Source: Chloroflexota bacterium (GTDB lineage: Bacteria > Chloroflexota > Limnocylindria > P2-11E). From it: a stretch of 64,000 nt of DNA. Of this stretch, positions 50,010 through 59,020 are shown piece by piece (positions within the stretch are counted from its first letter, which is position 1; each line of letters starts with the position of its first letter). The notes below the pieces were generated by a model that searched no databases, was not told the DNA's origin, and saw only the letters and a list, made by a program, of their open reading frames with translations. Location: the NCBI GenBank assembly GCA_027310565.1, contig DAIDAP010000037.1, positions 62,001-126,000 of the forward strand. Reading direction: 5' to 3'. A program made the translations under genes and the position numbers.

Positions 50010-51859
50010 CAGGGCCCTCCCTCGGGCCCCATGCCGCCCATGCCCGGAGGCCGCCTGTACGGCGTGGTCTCGCCCTCGCGCTCGGCGCGCAGGCGCTTGT
50101 CGTGCTGCTCCTTCTCCTCGTCCACCTCGAGCTCCTCCTCGAGGAGCTGGCGCCGGTACATCTGGGCGTAGAGACCGCCCCGCGCGAGGAGCTCGCGGTG
50201 GCTGCCGCGCTCGACGACGTGGCCGTCGTCGAGGACGAGGATCTCGTCGGCATCCTTGACGGTCGAGATGCGATGGGCGACGACGATGCTCGTCCGCTCG
50301 CGCATCACCCCGCGGAGCCGCCGCAGGATCTCGGCCTCGGTGTAGGTGTCCACGGCGGAGAGCGCGTCGTCGAGGATGAGGATGCGCGGGTCCTTGGCCA
50401 CGGCGCGCGCGATCGCGGCCCGCTGCTTCTGCCCGCCCGACAGCGTCACGCCGCGCTCCCCGATCATGGTGTCGTACCGCGCCGGGAAGTCATCGACGTC
50501 CCCGTTGAGCTGGGACACGTCGCCGGCCCACTCGAGCTGTGCATCGCTGAGCGCCTCCTCGAGGCCGAAGGCGACGTTCTCCCGCAGCGGCACGGAGAAG
50601 AGGAAGGTCTCCTGCGGCACGTAGCCGATGGCGCGGCGCAGCGTGCGCAGCGGGTAGCGCCGGACGTCGACGCCGTCGATCAGGATCTCGCCCTGCTGCG
50701 CGTCGAAGAGCCGCGGGATGAGGTTCGCCAGCGTGGACTTGCCCGATCCGGTCGGCCCGACGATGGCGAGCGACCCGCCGGCCGGGACGCGGAACGACAC
50801 GTCGTGGAGCACGATCGTCGGTCCGTACGCGAACGAGACGCCACGGAGCTCGACCGAGCCGCGGATCGGGGCGTCGACCGGGTCGACCGGCTCGGTGATC
50901 GCCGGCCGTGCGTCGAAGATCTGCTGCAGTCGCCCCAGCGACGCCCAGCCGGCCTGGAACATGTTCGAGATCCAGCCGATGTTGATCATCGGCATCTGCA
51001 GCAGGTAGAGGTACGCGACGAACTGGATGAGCTGTCCGATCGTCATCTCGCCCCGGATCGCATCCTGGCCGCCGACGTAGAGGATCGAAAGGACCGCGAG
51101 GCCGACGATGAACGACATCGACGGCCAGATGAGGCCCTGCATCGCGACGAGCGAGAGCGCGCGCCGGAAGTACTCGCGGTTCACGCGCGAGAAGTCGCCC
51201 ACCTCGGCCTCCTCCTGCGAGAAGGCCTTCACCACGCGGATGCCCGAGAAGTTCTCCTGTGCCTTCGTGGACATGTCGCCGAACTGCGCCTGCAGGGCCT
51301 CGAAACGGACGTGGACGCGGCGGCCGATGTACCAGAACGTGAGCGAGGTGAGCGGCATGAGCAGCATGGCGATGATCGTCAGCCTGATAGAGACGGAGAT
51401 CATCGAGAGGAGGGCGACGACGAAGGTGATGATCGTGAAGGAGCCCTGCATGATCCCGGGTCCCATCATCTGACGCACCCAGGCGAGGTCGTTCGTCATG
51501 CGTGCCATGAGGTCGCCCACACGCTGGTGCTGGAAGTACGCGAGGTGCATCCGCTGGAGGTGCGCGAACAGGTCGTTGCGCATCTGGTATTCGGCCTTCC
51601 GCGAGGCGTCGAGCATGAGAAAGCGGCTCGCCGCACGGAAGACCGCCTCGATCGCGGCGAACGCCGCGATGAGCCCCGCGAGCCCGACGATCGCGTCGAA
51701 CCGGGTGTCGCTTCGCTGGAGCGCGTCGATGATCTCGCCGATGAAGCGCGGGGGCACCACGGCGGCGGTCGCGCTCACCGATCCGGCGAGGAATCCGACG
51801 AGTAGCTGGAGCTTGTAGCGGCCGAGGTACCCGAAGAACGTATCGCGAGACGACGTCAC
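50009..51859 (-). CDS. ABC exporter half-transporter, degenerate-site partner
   Basis: Partner half-transporter, 616 aa, six membrane helices then ATPase. Walker A is GPTGSGKST and the signature LSGGQKQRAAIARA. Walker B reads ILILDDALSAVD, so the catalytic Glu is Asp. That pattern, one canonical and one degenerate site, is typical of heterodimeric exporters such as TM287/288. The C-terminal tail is charged (about 585-616). Confidence 0.92.
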   Translation of the reverse strand: MTSSRDTFFGYLGRYKLQLLVGFLAGSVSATAAVVPPRFIGEIIDALQRSDTRFDAIVGLAGLIAAFAAIEAVFRAASRFLMLDASRKAEYQMRNDLFAHLQRMHLAYFQHQRVGDLMARMTNDLAWVRQMMGPGIMQGSFTIITFVVALLSMISVSIRLTIIAMLLMPLTSLTFWYIGRRVHVRFEALQAQFGDMSTKAQENFSGIRVVKAFSQEEAEVGDFSRVNREYFRRALSLVAMQGLIWPSMSFIVGLAVLSILYVGGQDAIRGEMTIGQLIQFVAYLYLLQMPMINIGWISNMFQAGWASLGRLQQIFDARPAITEPVDPVDAPIRGSVELRGVSFAYGPTIVLHDVSFRVPAGGSLAIVGPTGSGKSTLANLIPRLFDAQQGEILIDGVDVRRYPLRTLRRAIGYVPQETFLFSVPLRENVAFGLEEALSDAQLEWAGDVSQLNGDVDDFPARYDTMIGERGVTLSGGQKQRAAIARAVAKDPRILILDDALSAVDTYTEAEILRRLRGVMRERTSIVVAHRISTVKDADEILVLDDGHVVERGSHRELLARGGLYAQMYRRQLLEEELEVDEEKEQHDKRLRAEREGETTPYRRPPGMGGMGPEGGP

Positions 51860-51871
51860 TCGAGTGCGAGT

Positions 51872-53203
51872 CTACCCGAGGCGCTCTGTCTCCGGCGTGA
51901 CATTCGCGGATCGCCTGCCGGAGCGAAGACGTGTGCCGCGGCCGGCCAGCCACACGCCGAACACGACCACCGCGCCGAGCGTGAAGACCGGCGCGACGCC
52001 CCAGACGTCGGCGATCGGACCGACCACGATGAGCGGCATGAAGCTGAAGAGCGATACGAGGACGTTCAGCACCCCGAAGACCCGCCCACGGATGTCGTCG
52101 CGCAGCTCCTCCTGGAGCAGGGTCATGGCCGGGACCGTGATGAACGCGTAGGCGACGCCGAAGACGAAGGCGGTCACGCCGACGATGCCGATGAAGAACG
52201 GCAGCGCCCCGCCGAGGCCGCCGCCGAACCGCGAGGAGGCGAACACCTCGGCGAACGGTCGTGCGGCCGCCAGCACGATGAGCGCGACCGTCGTGACCAC
52301 CAGGCCCGTGCCGATGGCGTGCGCACGGCCGAGACGCCGGCCGACGGCGTTCAGGACGCCCAGGCCGGCGACGACGCCGACGCCGGCGGGCGCGACCAGC
52401 ACGACGACGTTGCGCTCGCCGAGGCGCAGCACCTCACGCACGAAGCCGGGCGCGAGCGCGCCCGCGACGGCGACGAGCGAGTACGTGAGCGCGATGTAGA
52501 CCATCGCCCACGTGAGCATCGGCGTGGCGCGCAGGTAGTGGAACGCTTCGGCGATGGCGCGGCGGGTCTCGGCCACGGCGGTGCCGGCGACGTCCACGCC
52601 GAGGTGCGCCGCCCTCGGGGCCCGGGGGACCGTCGCGCACAGCAGCGAGGCGAGCCCGAACATCGCGACGATGACGAACCAGAGCGCGTAGAACCCATAG
52701 AGGCTGACGACGATCGGTGCCAGGATGATGAATCCGAGCAGGAAGGCTCCGTTGAACGTGAACGTGAAGAGCGAATTCGCGACCAGGAGATCCTGCTTGC
52801 GCACGATCGCCGGGATGGTGGCCGATTCCGCCGGGACGAAGAAGATGGTCACGGTCGCGACGAGGAAGTTCACGAGGTAGGCGGTCGTGACGCTCTCGCC
52901 GGCGAGGATGAGCGGCACGATCGCCGCGGCCCGCGCCGCGTTGGTGATCACGAGCACGAGGCGCCGATCGCTGCGATCCACGATGACGCCGGCCGCGATG
53001 CCGAAGAGCACGGCCGGGATGATCGCGAGGAGGATGAGGAACGAGGACGAGGTGTTCGAGCGGGTCAGCTCGGCGACGAGGATGATGAGCGCGGACGTGA
53101 CCGCGTTCGCCGCGGTCTGCGACAGGATCTGCGCGGCCCACAGGGCCATGAAGGCACGATTGCGGAGGAGGTCGCGCTCCGCCGCGCGGGCGATCTCGGC
53201 CAA
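51872..53203 (-). CDS. MFS permease
   Basis: Major facilitator transporter of about 443 aa with some 12 hydrophobic helices. The first starts LLRNRAFMALWAAQILSQTA; the loop 2-3 motif is VIVDRSDRRLVLVI, close to the GxxxDRxxRR signature. FAFFVPAESATIPA-like ATVTIFFVPAESATIP resembles the MFS_3 (enterobactin exporter-like) group. The start is taken as a TTG at 53203, eight bases after the DUF951 stop; an ATG nearer helix 1 (at RAFMALW) is an alternative. Substrate unknown. Confidence 0.85.
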   Translation of the reverse strand: MAEIARAAERDLLRNRAFMALWAAQILSQTAANAVTSALIILVAELTRSNTSSSFLILLAIIPAVLFGIAAGVIVDRSDRRLVLVITNAARAAAIVPLILAGESVTTAYLVNFLVATVTIFFVPAESATIPAIVRKQDLLVANSLFTFTFNGAFLLGFIILAPIVVSLYGFYALWFVIVAMFGLASLLCATVPRAPRAAHLGVDVAGTAVAETRRAIAEAFHYLRATPMLTWAMVYIALTYSLVAVAGALAPGFVREVLRLGERNVVVLVAPAGVGVVAGLGVLNAVGRRLGRAHAIGTGLVVTTVALIVLAAARPFAEVFASSRFGGGLGGALPFFIGIVGVTAFVFGVAYAFITVPAMTLLQEELRDDIRGRVFGVLNVLVSLFSFMPLIVVGPIADVWGVAPVFTLGAVVVFGVWLAGRGTRLRSGRRSANVTPETERLG

Positions 53204-53211
53204 CGGGGGCG

Positions 53212-53451
53212 CTAGTCCCTCGGGGCGAGCGGCCCGCGCTCGACGAAGCGCTTGATGTCTCGCTCGAGCGCGGCCCGCGGGACGAGAACCCGCCGGCCGC
53301 ACGCGAGGCAGCGCAGGCCGATGTCGGCGCCCAGACGCACGACGCGCCACGTGTCGCCGCCACAGGGGTGGGCCTTGCGGAGGGCCACGACGTCGTCGAG
53401 GAACAGAGGCAGGGGGCCTCTCGCGCGCGCCGCACTGGTGACCTCGCTCAT
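53212..53451 (-). CDS. DUF951 zinc-ribbon-like protein
   Basis: Small protein of 79 aa. [20 protein letters not shown], then [20 protein letters not shown] is the DUF951 signature; C30 with the CLAC pair suggests a metal site. Function is unknown. It is common in Firmicutes and Chloroflexota, often near translation or ychF genes. Likely coupled to the MFS gene that follows. Confidence 0.88.
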   Translation of the reverse strand: MSEVTSAARARGPLPLFLDDVVALRKAHPCGGDTWRVVRLGADIGLRCLACGRRVLVPRAALERDIKRFVERGPLAPRD

Positions 53452-53472
53452 GCCGCGAGTCTAGTGCGGGGT

Positions 53473-53656
53473 CTAGTGTCGTGACCCGGAAGCCATGTGC
53501 GGATGCGCGGTACCGGGATGCCAGGCCAGGGAGCCGAGGAGGACGCACCGGAGCGTAGCCGCAGCTACCGTGAGGAGCGCCCGGACGAAGGCGACACCGG
53601 CATCGGCGGATCCGGTACCGATGCGGCTGCGCACGTATTCCCGGTCACGACACTAG
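53473..53656. mobile_element. 184-bp MITE-like element with CTAG ends
   Basis: Perfect 14-bp terminal inverted repeats: CTAGTGTCGTGACC at 53473-53486 and GGTCACGACACTAG at 53643-53656. The inverted similarity continues inward imperfectly to about 50 bases, including GGTACCGG on both sides. There is no transposase. Both ends are CTAG, compatible with an IS5-like element that targets CTAG. The right end supplies the TAG stop of the adjacent DUF881 gene. Confidence 0.7.
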
Positions 53657-54312
53657 CCGCGCGGCGCCGCTCGGAGGGCGGGCAGCTCCAGCGTCGTCTC
53701 GCGCGAGACCACGAACCGCGTGCCGCGATAGATGAGCTCGAACTGGCCGACGATCCCTCCGGTGCGCGTCATCGCGACGTACAGCACGTCGGGTGAGCCG
53801 ATCGCGCTGATGGTCCACGGGCCCGGGACCGCGACCGCGTCGATCGTGAGGGCGCCGTCCACGGTCAAGCCGAACCACGACCGAGGGCCGATCCGCAGGC
53901 CGTTCATCGAGATCGCCTCCGCGCCGGCGTTGCGCAGCTCGTTGACGAGATCGGAGAGCGCCTTCTCGTCGAACGGCCCGTCGATGCGCACGCTGATGCC
54001 CGGGCCGCCGACGCTCGTGCCACCGGTGAAGACCTCGAGCTGCTCGAGCTGGCGCTGCGCCTCGCTGAGGGTCCCCGTGCCGCTCGCGGCGTCCGCGCGC
54101 GCGGCCTCGGTCCGCAGACGGAGGTCGAAGATCTCGCGGCCCAGCTCGCTGTTCCGCTCGGCGAGGTTCGCGATGAGCGTCGTCAGCGACGCCGGCGTCT
54201 CGAGCTCGAGGCTGCGCGAGTACACGTCCTGCGTGCGGACCTGCGTCACGACGAGCACGCCGAGGAAGAGCGCCACGAGCGCCGCGCTGACACCGCCGCT
54301 GATGGTGCGCAC
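53653..54312 (-). CDS. DUF881-family membrane-anchored protein, copy 2
   Basis: DUF881 protein, 219 aa: one N-terminal membrane helix (VSAALVALFLGVLVVTQVR), a coiled coil (about 40-90) and the DUF881 fold (GPGISVRIDGPFDEKALSDL, AEAISMNGLRIGPRSWFG). Start GTG at 54312. The TAG stop lies in the CTAG end of the MITE-like element. These proteins are common in Actinobacteria and Chloroflexota near division genes; the role is unknown. Follows a paralogue after two bases. Confidence 0.85.
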   Translation of the reverse strand: MRTISGGVSAALVALFLGVLVVTQVRTQDVYSRSLELETPASLTTLIANLAERNSELGREIFDLRLRTEAARADAASGTGTLSEAQRQLEQLEVFTGGTSVGGPGISVRIDGPFDEKALSDLVNELRNAGAEAISMNGLRIGPRSWFGLTVDGALTIDAVAVPGPWTISAIGSPDVLYVAMTRTGGIVGQFELIYRGTRFVVSRETTLELPALRAAPRG

Positions 54313-54314
54313 CG

Positions 54315-55052
54315 CTAGCGCGCCGTCGCGCTGCGGACGTTCAGCGCACCGGTGTACGCGGGGACCTTCAGCCCCGCGCCACGCGTGACCGTGAAGGCGA
54401 GCCCGTGGGCGTCGCGCCGCCGCTTGATGTCGGCGAGCTGCGCCGGGTCGTCGAGGATGGCCATGAGCTGGTCTTGGGAGCCGATCGCGACGATGGAGAA
54501 CGGCGGCGCCATGAGGGTGCCGTTGACCATGCTCGTCGAGCCGATGCAGTACACGCTGGTCGAGCCGACGACCCGCTCCCCGTTCACCGAGATCGCGACG
54601 GCGCCGCCGCGCCACGTGGCGTTGATGATGTCGGTGAGGTCGGTGGAATGACAGAGCGCGCGCTCGGCGTCGGACCCCGCGACGCCGGCGGCCGGCCGCG
54701 TGTCGTCGAGCACGACGACCACACCGTCTCCGCTCCGCTCGGTGAGGCCCGCCGCCCGCCGGAGCTCGTCGATACGTACCTGGAGATCCCGCGCGACGGC
54801 GTTCTGTGAGGAGGCCGAGCGCTGGATCTCGTCGAGCTGCGCGCGCAGGTCGGCGAGCTGGGTCTTGAGCCCGTTCTGCTCGTCCTGGAGCGACCGCGCC
54901 GCGTCGAGGAGCGGCGCGGTGCGGCGGAGGCTCACGTCGCTGCGATCGGCCTGGGTCCGCCACTGGAGCGTCACCAGCAGGCCGAAGAGCAGCGCCGGTA
55001 CCAGGAGCACGGCCGACCCGAGCGGGGATCGGGGCGCGGTCAGGCTCGCCAT
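54315..55052 (-). CDS. DUF881-family membrane-anchored protein, copy 1
   Basis: DUF881 protein, about 245 aa. It has a membrane helix (LGSAVLLVPALLFGLLVTLQ), a coiled coil (about 45-100) and the family core DGVVVVLDDTRP, INATWRGGAVAISVNGERVV and GSTSMVNGTLMAPPFSIVAI. The ATG at 55052 gives the usual short cytoplasmic N-terminus. Paired with a second DUF881 gene and divergent from an unknown membrane coiled-coil gene. Confidence 0.87.
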   Translation of the reverse strand: MASLTAPRSPLGSAVLLVPALLFGLLVTLQWRTQADRSDVSLRRTAPLLDAARSLQDEQNGLKTQLADLRAQLDEIQRSASSQNAVARDLQVRIDELRRAAGLTERSGDGVVVVLDDTRPAAGVAGSDAERALCHSTDLTDIINATWRGGAVAISVNGERVVGSTSVYCIGSTSMVNGTLMAPPFSIVAIGSQDQLMAILDDPAQLADIKRRRDAHGLAFTVTRGAGLKVPAYTGALNVRSATAR

Positions 55053-55136
55053 GCGGCAAGTGTCACACCGAATCACCCCATCGGGTGATGCTCCGTGTCC
55101 GCGCGCGGCACAGGCTGCCTGGGACGGGGAGGTCAC

Positions 55137-56123
55137 GTGGCGGTACTCAGCGCCCGGCTAATCGACGTCGCGGCAGATGAGCACGCATGTTCGCTGTGCG
55201 ACGGGAGCGCCGACGCCACGCCCGCGCCGCCGACGGCGGAGCACCGTGACGACCTCATCGCGTGGGTCGGCGTCCTCGCGGCCGGCGTCCTCCTCGCGTC
55301 GCTCGGCGACGGGGCGCTGCGCTGGATCGGCGTCGGCGCCGTCATCGCCGTCTCGCTGGCGGCGGTCTGCGCGGTCCAGAGCGTCCGTACCGCGCGGCGC
55401 GGGCTGCGCGCCGCCCACGCCCGTGACCTCCAGGCCCTCGCCGAGGACGCCGACGGACGGGTCGCCACCGTGATCCGGCAGTTCGAGTGGGCCGTGAACG
55501 ACGTCGTCCACCTGAAGCGCCAGGTCGAGCGCGGCGAAGCGGCGGTCGACGCGCTCCTCGACCGTGCCAACGAGCGCGAGCGCCGCATCCGCGCGCTGGA
55601 ACAGGACCTGGCGCAGGCGCGTGAGGAGATCGCGACCTTCGCCACGGCCACGGGCGAGCCGGGCCCGTTCGCGCCGGCGGCCGAGGGAGCGAGCGTCCCA
55701 CACTTCCGCTGGGCGGTCCATCGTGACGGCCACCGCGCGAACATGGAGCTCGAGTGCGTGGCCTCGTCGCACCGGCCGGCACGCGTCCGGATCGTCGACC
55801 AGTCGGGGGACATCGTGATGACGAGCGGGACCCCCATGCGCACCGAGGACGGGGCTGCGCTCTTCTCCCTGTCGAAGCCGCCGGCGGAGCTCCTGGACGC
55901 GCTGGAGGCCGGGATCGAGACCACCTACGCGTTCCAGGCGTTCGTCGACTACGAATGGCGTCAGATCACCGTCGAGGACAGCGGCCGTCGCACGAAGGTC
56001 GTCATGGACAAGCAGGGCCGCAGCTACCGCGTGACCGACACCGAGCGCATGCTCGAGCTGCGCGACGGTCGCCGCCGCAGACGACGCCACGAGCCTCCGG
56101 CCACGTTCGCGCAGCTCAACTGA
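55137..56123 (+). CDS. Unknown membrane protein with coiled coil
   Basis: Not recognised. 328 aa from the GTG at 55137, preceded by GGGGAGG. The N-terminus contains HACSLCDGS; two adjacent hydrophobic helices lie at about 42-75; a long charged coiled coil (about 90-165, LKRQVERGEAAVDALLDRAN) follows. The C-terminal 150 residues look like a soluble beta domain (HFRWAVHRDGHRANMELEC, RVRIVDQSGDIVMTSGTP). It is divergent from the DUF881 pair, 84 bases away, and could share function with them. Confidence 0.75.
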   Translation: MAVLSARLIDVAADEHACSLCDGSADATPAPPTAEHRDDLIAWVGVLAAGVLLASLGDGALRWIGVGAVIAVSLAAVCAVQSVRTARRGLRAAHARDLQALAEDADGRVATVIRQFEWAVNDVVHLKRQVERGEAAVDALLDRANERERRIRALEQDLAQAREEIATFATATGEPGPFAPAAEGASVPHFRWAVHRDGHRANMELECVASSHRPARVRIVDQSGDIVMTSGTPMRTEDGAALFSLSKPPAELLDALEAGIETTYAFQAFVDYEWRQITVEDSGRRTKVVMDKQGRSYRVTDTERMLELRDGRRRRRRHEPPATFAQLN

Positions 56124-56179
56124 AATCGTCGCTCTGTAGCATTGAGGCGAGCGGTCACCCGTGCCGGGCGGACGCGTAT

Positions 56180-56252
56180 GGGGCTGTAGCTCAGCGGATA
56201 GAGCGCCGCCGTCCTAAGGCGGGCGTCGCCGGTTCGATTCCGGCCAGCCCCT
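56180..56252 (+). tRNA. tRNA-Arg (anticodon CCT)
   Basis: Cloverleaf on the plus strand: GGGGCTG pairs with CAGCCCC, D-arm TAGCTCAGCGGATAGAGC, anticodon stem-loop CCGCC GTCCTAA GGCGG with anticodon CCT, T-arm GCCGG TTCGATT CCGGC. No CCA is encoded. Confidence 0.95.
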
Positions 56253-56294
56253 CCCGCGGCGTCCTCGCCTCGGCTGCGCGACGGCGAGCCGCCT

Positions 56295-57671
56295 TCAGAA
56301 CCGCGCCTGCTCCATCGCCTCGAGCAGCGGACCCGGCACGATCCCGAGGGCCGTCACCGCGAGCGCGCAGACCGCGAGCACCGCGCGGCTCACGGGATCG
56401 CCCCGAGACCACTCACCCATCCCGTCGCGCAGCGCGGACGCGAGCACGCGGAGCGCGACGACGGCCCAGGCCGCGCCGGCGAGCGCGCCGACGGCGACGA
56501 GCCACGCGAGCTGCGCCGCCGTGGCCGCCTCGAGCACATACACGCGCGCGACGAAGCCCGCGGTCGGCGGCACGCCGGCGGCGGCGAGGAGCACGAGCCC
56601 GAGCGCGGCCGCCGCGAGCGGGCTCGTGCGGGCGAGGCCGCGGAGGCCGTCGGCGCTCACCCCGGGCCCGAGGGCCGCGAGCGCGGCGAAGCCGCCGATG
56701 GTCGTCAGCGCCGTCAGGGCGAGCATGGTCGCGACCGCGCCGGCGGCGGCGCTCCCGGCCGCGAGGCCGACCGCCGCGTAGCCGAGCTGCGCGATCGCCG
56801 CGAAGAGGACCACGCGCCGGAGCGAGCGCTCGACGAGGGCGGCGAGGGTCGGAACGGCGATCGTCGCGGCTGCGAGCGCGGCCATCGTGACGCGCCAATC
56901 GAGCGGCGCCGTCAGCGTGACCGGGTCCGCGATCCGCAGCAGCAGCGCGAACGCCGCGATGCCGGGCACGAGCACCCGGAACGCCGCGATCCCGGTCGCC
57001 GCGGACGCGCGCGACCCCGCCGCGCCGAACGAGAACGGCACGAGGCCGGCCGCCGCCGCGATCGCGGCCAGCACCAGCGCGAGGCCGACGCGCGCGAGCG
57101 GCGTGCCGGCGACGCCCGCGATGCCGACGTCCGTCGAACCGCTCGCCGCCCAGACGAGCGCGATGCCGAGCGCCATGAGCGCGGCCCCGCTCATGCCGAG
57201 GAGCAGGTCCCCGCCCGACGCGTCGCGCACGCCGGCCTCGCGATCGGCGACGCGTCCGAGGACGTGCAGCGGCAGGGACGCGAGCACGAAGCCGACGAGC
57301 GCGACCACGAGGTCCTGCGCCGCGACGACGACGAGCGCGCCCGCGGTCGACAGGAGCAGCAGCGCGGCGACGTGGGCTGCGGGGACCCGCGTCGCCCCGG
57401 CCTGCGGGACGCCCGCGAGCATCGCGAGCGCCGCCGCGCCGGTGGCCAGCACCGTGAACACGACGGCGCGCGGATCGTGTCGCACCAGGCCCGCGATCGT
57501 CGCGCCATCCGGGCCGGCGAGCGCCGTCACGCCGGCCGCGAGCGCGATCACCGACGCGAGCCAGACCACGGCACGCTCGTCCGCCGGGGCGATTTCGTGC
57601 AGGAGCACGAGGAGCGCCGCGCCGGCCGCGAGCACGAGCACGGGAAGCGCGACGAGCAGCTCCGCCGTCAA
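56295..57671 (-). CDS. nuoN: NuoN-like antiporter subunit lacking key residues
   Basis: Polytopic protein of 458 aa, about 14 helices, third of nuoL-nuoM-nuoN. It aligns with NuoN through DLVVALVGFVLASLPLHVLG and AGLVPFSFGAAGS. In NuoN the first is normally GLELLSLPLYVL; the conserved Glu is Val129 here. The Lys before LVPF is Ala207. The TTG at 57671 overlaps the nuoM stop (TTGA). Extremely Ala/Val/Leu-rich. Identity rests on order and fold; proton transfer by this subunit is doubtful. Confidence 0.8.
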   Translation of the reverse strand: MTAELLVALPVLVLAAGAALLVLLHEIAPADERAVVWLASVIALAAGVTALAGPDGATIAGLVRHDPRAVVFTVLATGAAALAMLAGVPQAGATRVPAAHVAALLLLSTAGALVVVAAQDLVVALVGFVLASLPLHVLGRVADREAGVRDASGGDLLLGMSGAALMALGIALVWAASGSTDVGIAGVAGTPLARVGLALVLAAIAAAAGLVPFSFGAAGSRASAATGIAAFRVLVPGIAAFALLLRIADPVTLTAPLDWRVTMAALAAATIAVPTLAALVERSLRRVVLFAAIAQLGYAAVGLAAGSAAAGAVATMLALTALTTIGGFAALAALGPGVSADGLRGLARTSPLAAAALGLVLLAAAGVPPTAGFVARVYVLEAATAAQLAWLVAVGALAGAAWAVVALRVLASALRDGMGEWSRGDPVSRAVLAVCALAVTALGIVPGPLLEAMEQARF

Positions 57672-59020
57672 CGCGCCGCTCCGATCCGCACCATGTCGAC
57701 GGGAAGGCGGTCCGTGAGCAGCACCGGTGCGACCCCCAGGATGATGACGATCGCGAGCAGCGGTGCGACGAGGAGCGCGTCACGACGGCGGACGCCGCGC
57801 GTCGTGGGGACCGGTCCGTGCGCGCGCCGGCGGATGAGCGAGAGCCCACCGAGGGCGACCACGAACATGGCGGCGGCGGCGACGGTCGCCGCGACCGGGT
57901 AGCGGGCGTACGTCCCGGCGAGCACGAGGACCGCTCCGGCGAACGTCGCGCTTCCCGGAACGGCGACGAGCGCGCCGACCGCCGGCGCGAGGAGCGGGAA
58001 CGGCGCGACGCGCGACGGCGGACCGTCCAGACAGAGCAGCAGCGCCGCGGCCGCGAGCCCGATGGAGAGGGCGACGACCGCGCTCCCGGCGACCGACGTG
58101 CCGCTGGCCGCGAACAGCCCGAGCGCGGCCAGGTTCTGCTCCGACAGCACGAGGTACGCGACCAGGCGCCGCGGATCGTCCTGGCGGAGCGCGATGAGCG
58201 CGGTGTAGACGGCGCCGACGGCGCAGAACGCGACGAGGAGCGGCGCCGCCGCGGCGAGGGCGTCGGGGAAGAGCCCGAGCGCGAGACGGATGGTCGCCGC
58301 GAGCGCGACCAGGGCGAGCGCGGACGGGAGGACGAGCGCCAGCGGGAGCGGCGCCCGCTCGTACAGCCGCACGCCCCAGACGTGGAGCGGGAAGACGCCA
58401 AGCCGCGCCGCGAGGGCCGGGAGCACGAGCAGCAGCGGAGCCAGCTGTGCCGTCGCCGCGAGCGGCCGCGCGGCGAGCGCGTCGACGTCGGCGCCGCCGC
58501 GCAGCACCGCGAGCGACACGATGGTCACCAGCAGCAGCGCGTCGGCGGCGAGGGCCGGTCCGACGAGCCGCCGTACCGCGTCCGCCCCGCGCCGACCGCC
58601 CCAGCGCCCGACGAGGACGGCGAGCGGGATGAGGAGGGCCTCCCAGAAGACGAAGAAGAGGACAAGGTCGCGCGAGACGAGCGCCCCGTCGGCGCCGGCG
58701 AGCAGCACCGCCAGGAGCGCGAAGTACGCGCGGCGGTCGGGGACGCGCGCGCTCGCGGCAGCGGCCGCGGAGAAGAGCAGGCCGGCCGCGGCGGCCAGCG
58801 ACCCGGCGAGCCCGTCGACGCCGACCGCGTACGTCGCGCCGAGCGCCGGGATCCACGGCAGGCGGACCGCCGAGGGCGCGGCGACGGCCGCGTACGCGGC
58901 GAGGGCGGCCGAGGCGAGCGCCGTGCCGGCCACGATCCACCGCGCGGCGCGCCCGGCGCGCGGGACGAGGCACGCCACGGCGGCCGCGAGGGGCAGCGCG
59001 ACGAGGAGCGTCGCGATCAC
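57668..59020 (-). CDS. nuoM: NuoM-like antiporter subunit, Lys to Arg
   Basis: Polytopic protein of 450 aa, about 13-14 helices. The TM5 Glu is kept in FFVFWEALLIPLAVLVG (E127). The conserved Lys of the TM7 region is Arg206 in ALAARLGVFPLHVWG. The GTG at 59020 overlaps the nuoL stop (GTGA). Together with the NuoL- and NuoN-like proteins it would form a membrane arm, but nuoA, H, J and K are not in the window. Confidence 0.85.
   Translation of the reverse strand: MIATLLVALPLAAAVACLVPRAGRAARWIVAGTALASAALAAYAAVAAPSAVRLPWIPALGATYAVGVDGLAGSLAAAAGLLFSAAAAASARVPDRRAYFALLAVLLAGADGALVSRDLVLFFVFWEALLIPLAVLVGRWGGRRGADAVRRLVGPALAADALLLVTIVSLAVLRGGADVDALAARPLAATAQLAPLLLVLPALAARLGVFPLHVWGVRLYERAPLPLALVLPSALALVALAATIRLALGLFPDALAAAAPLLVAFCAVGAVYTALIALRQDDPRRLVAYLVLSEQNLAALGLFAASGTSVAGSAVVALSIGLAAAALLLCLDGPPSRVAPFPLLAPAVGALVAVPGSATFAGAVLVLAGTYARYPVAATVAAAAMFVVALGGLSLIRRRAHGPVPTTRGVRRRDALLVAPLLAIVIILGVAPVLLTDRLPVDMVRIGAAR

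Noticed and set aside
45553..50253. One continuous minus-strand frame spanning nuoD to the exporter genes
   Set aside because: Only its 3' part (nuoD) is protein-like; the rest is out of frame with nuoB, the phosphatase and the exporter, whose own frames carry clear motifs.
53497..53796. ORF across the MITE-like element
   Set aside because: It is open only because of the base composition, spans both inverted repeats and runs into the DUF881 gene on the other strand.
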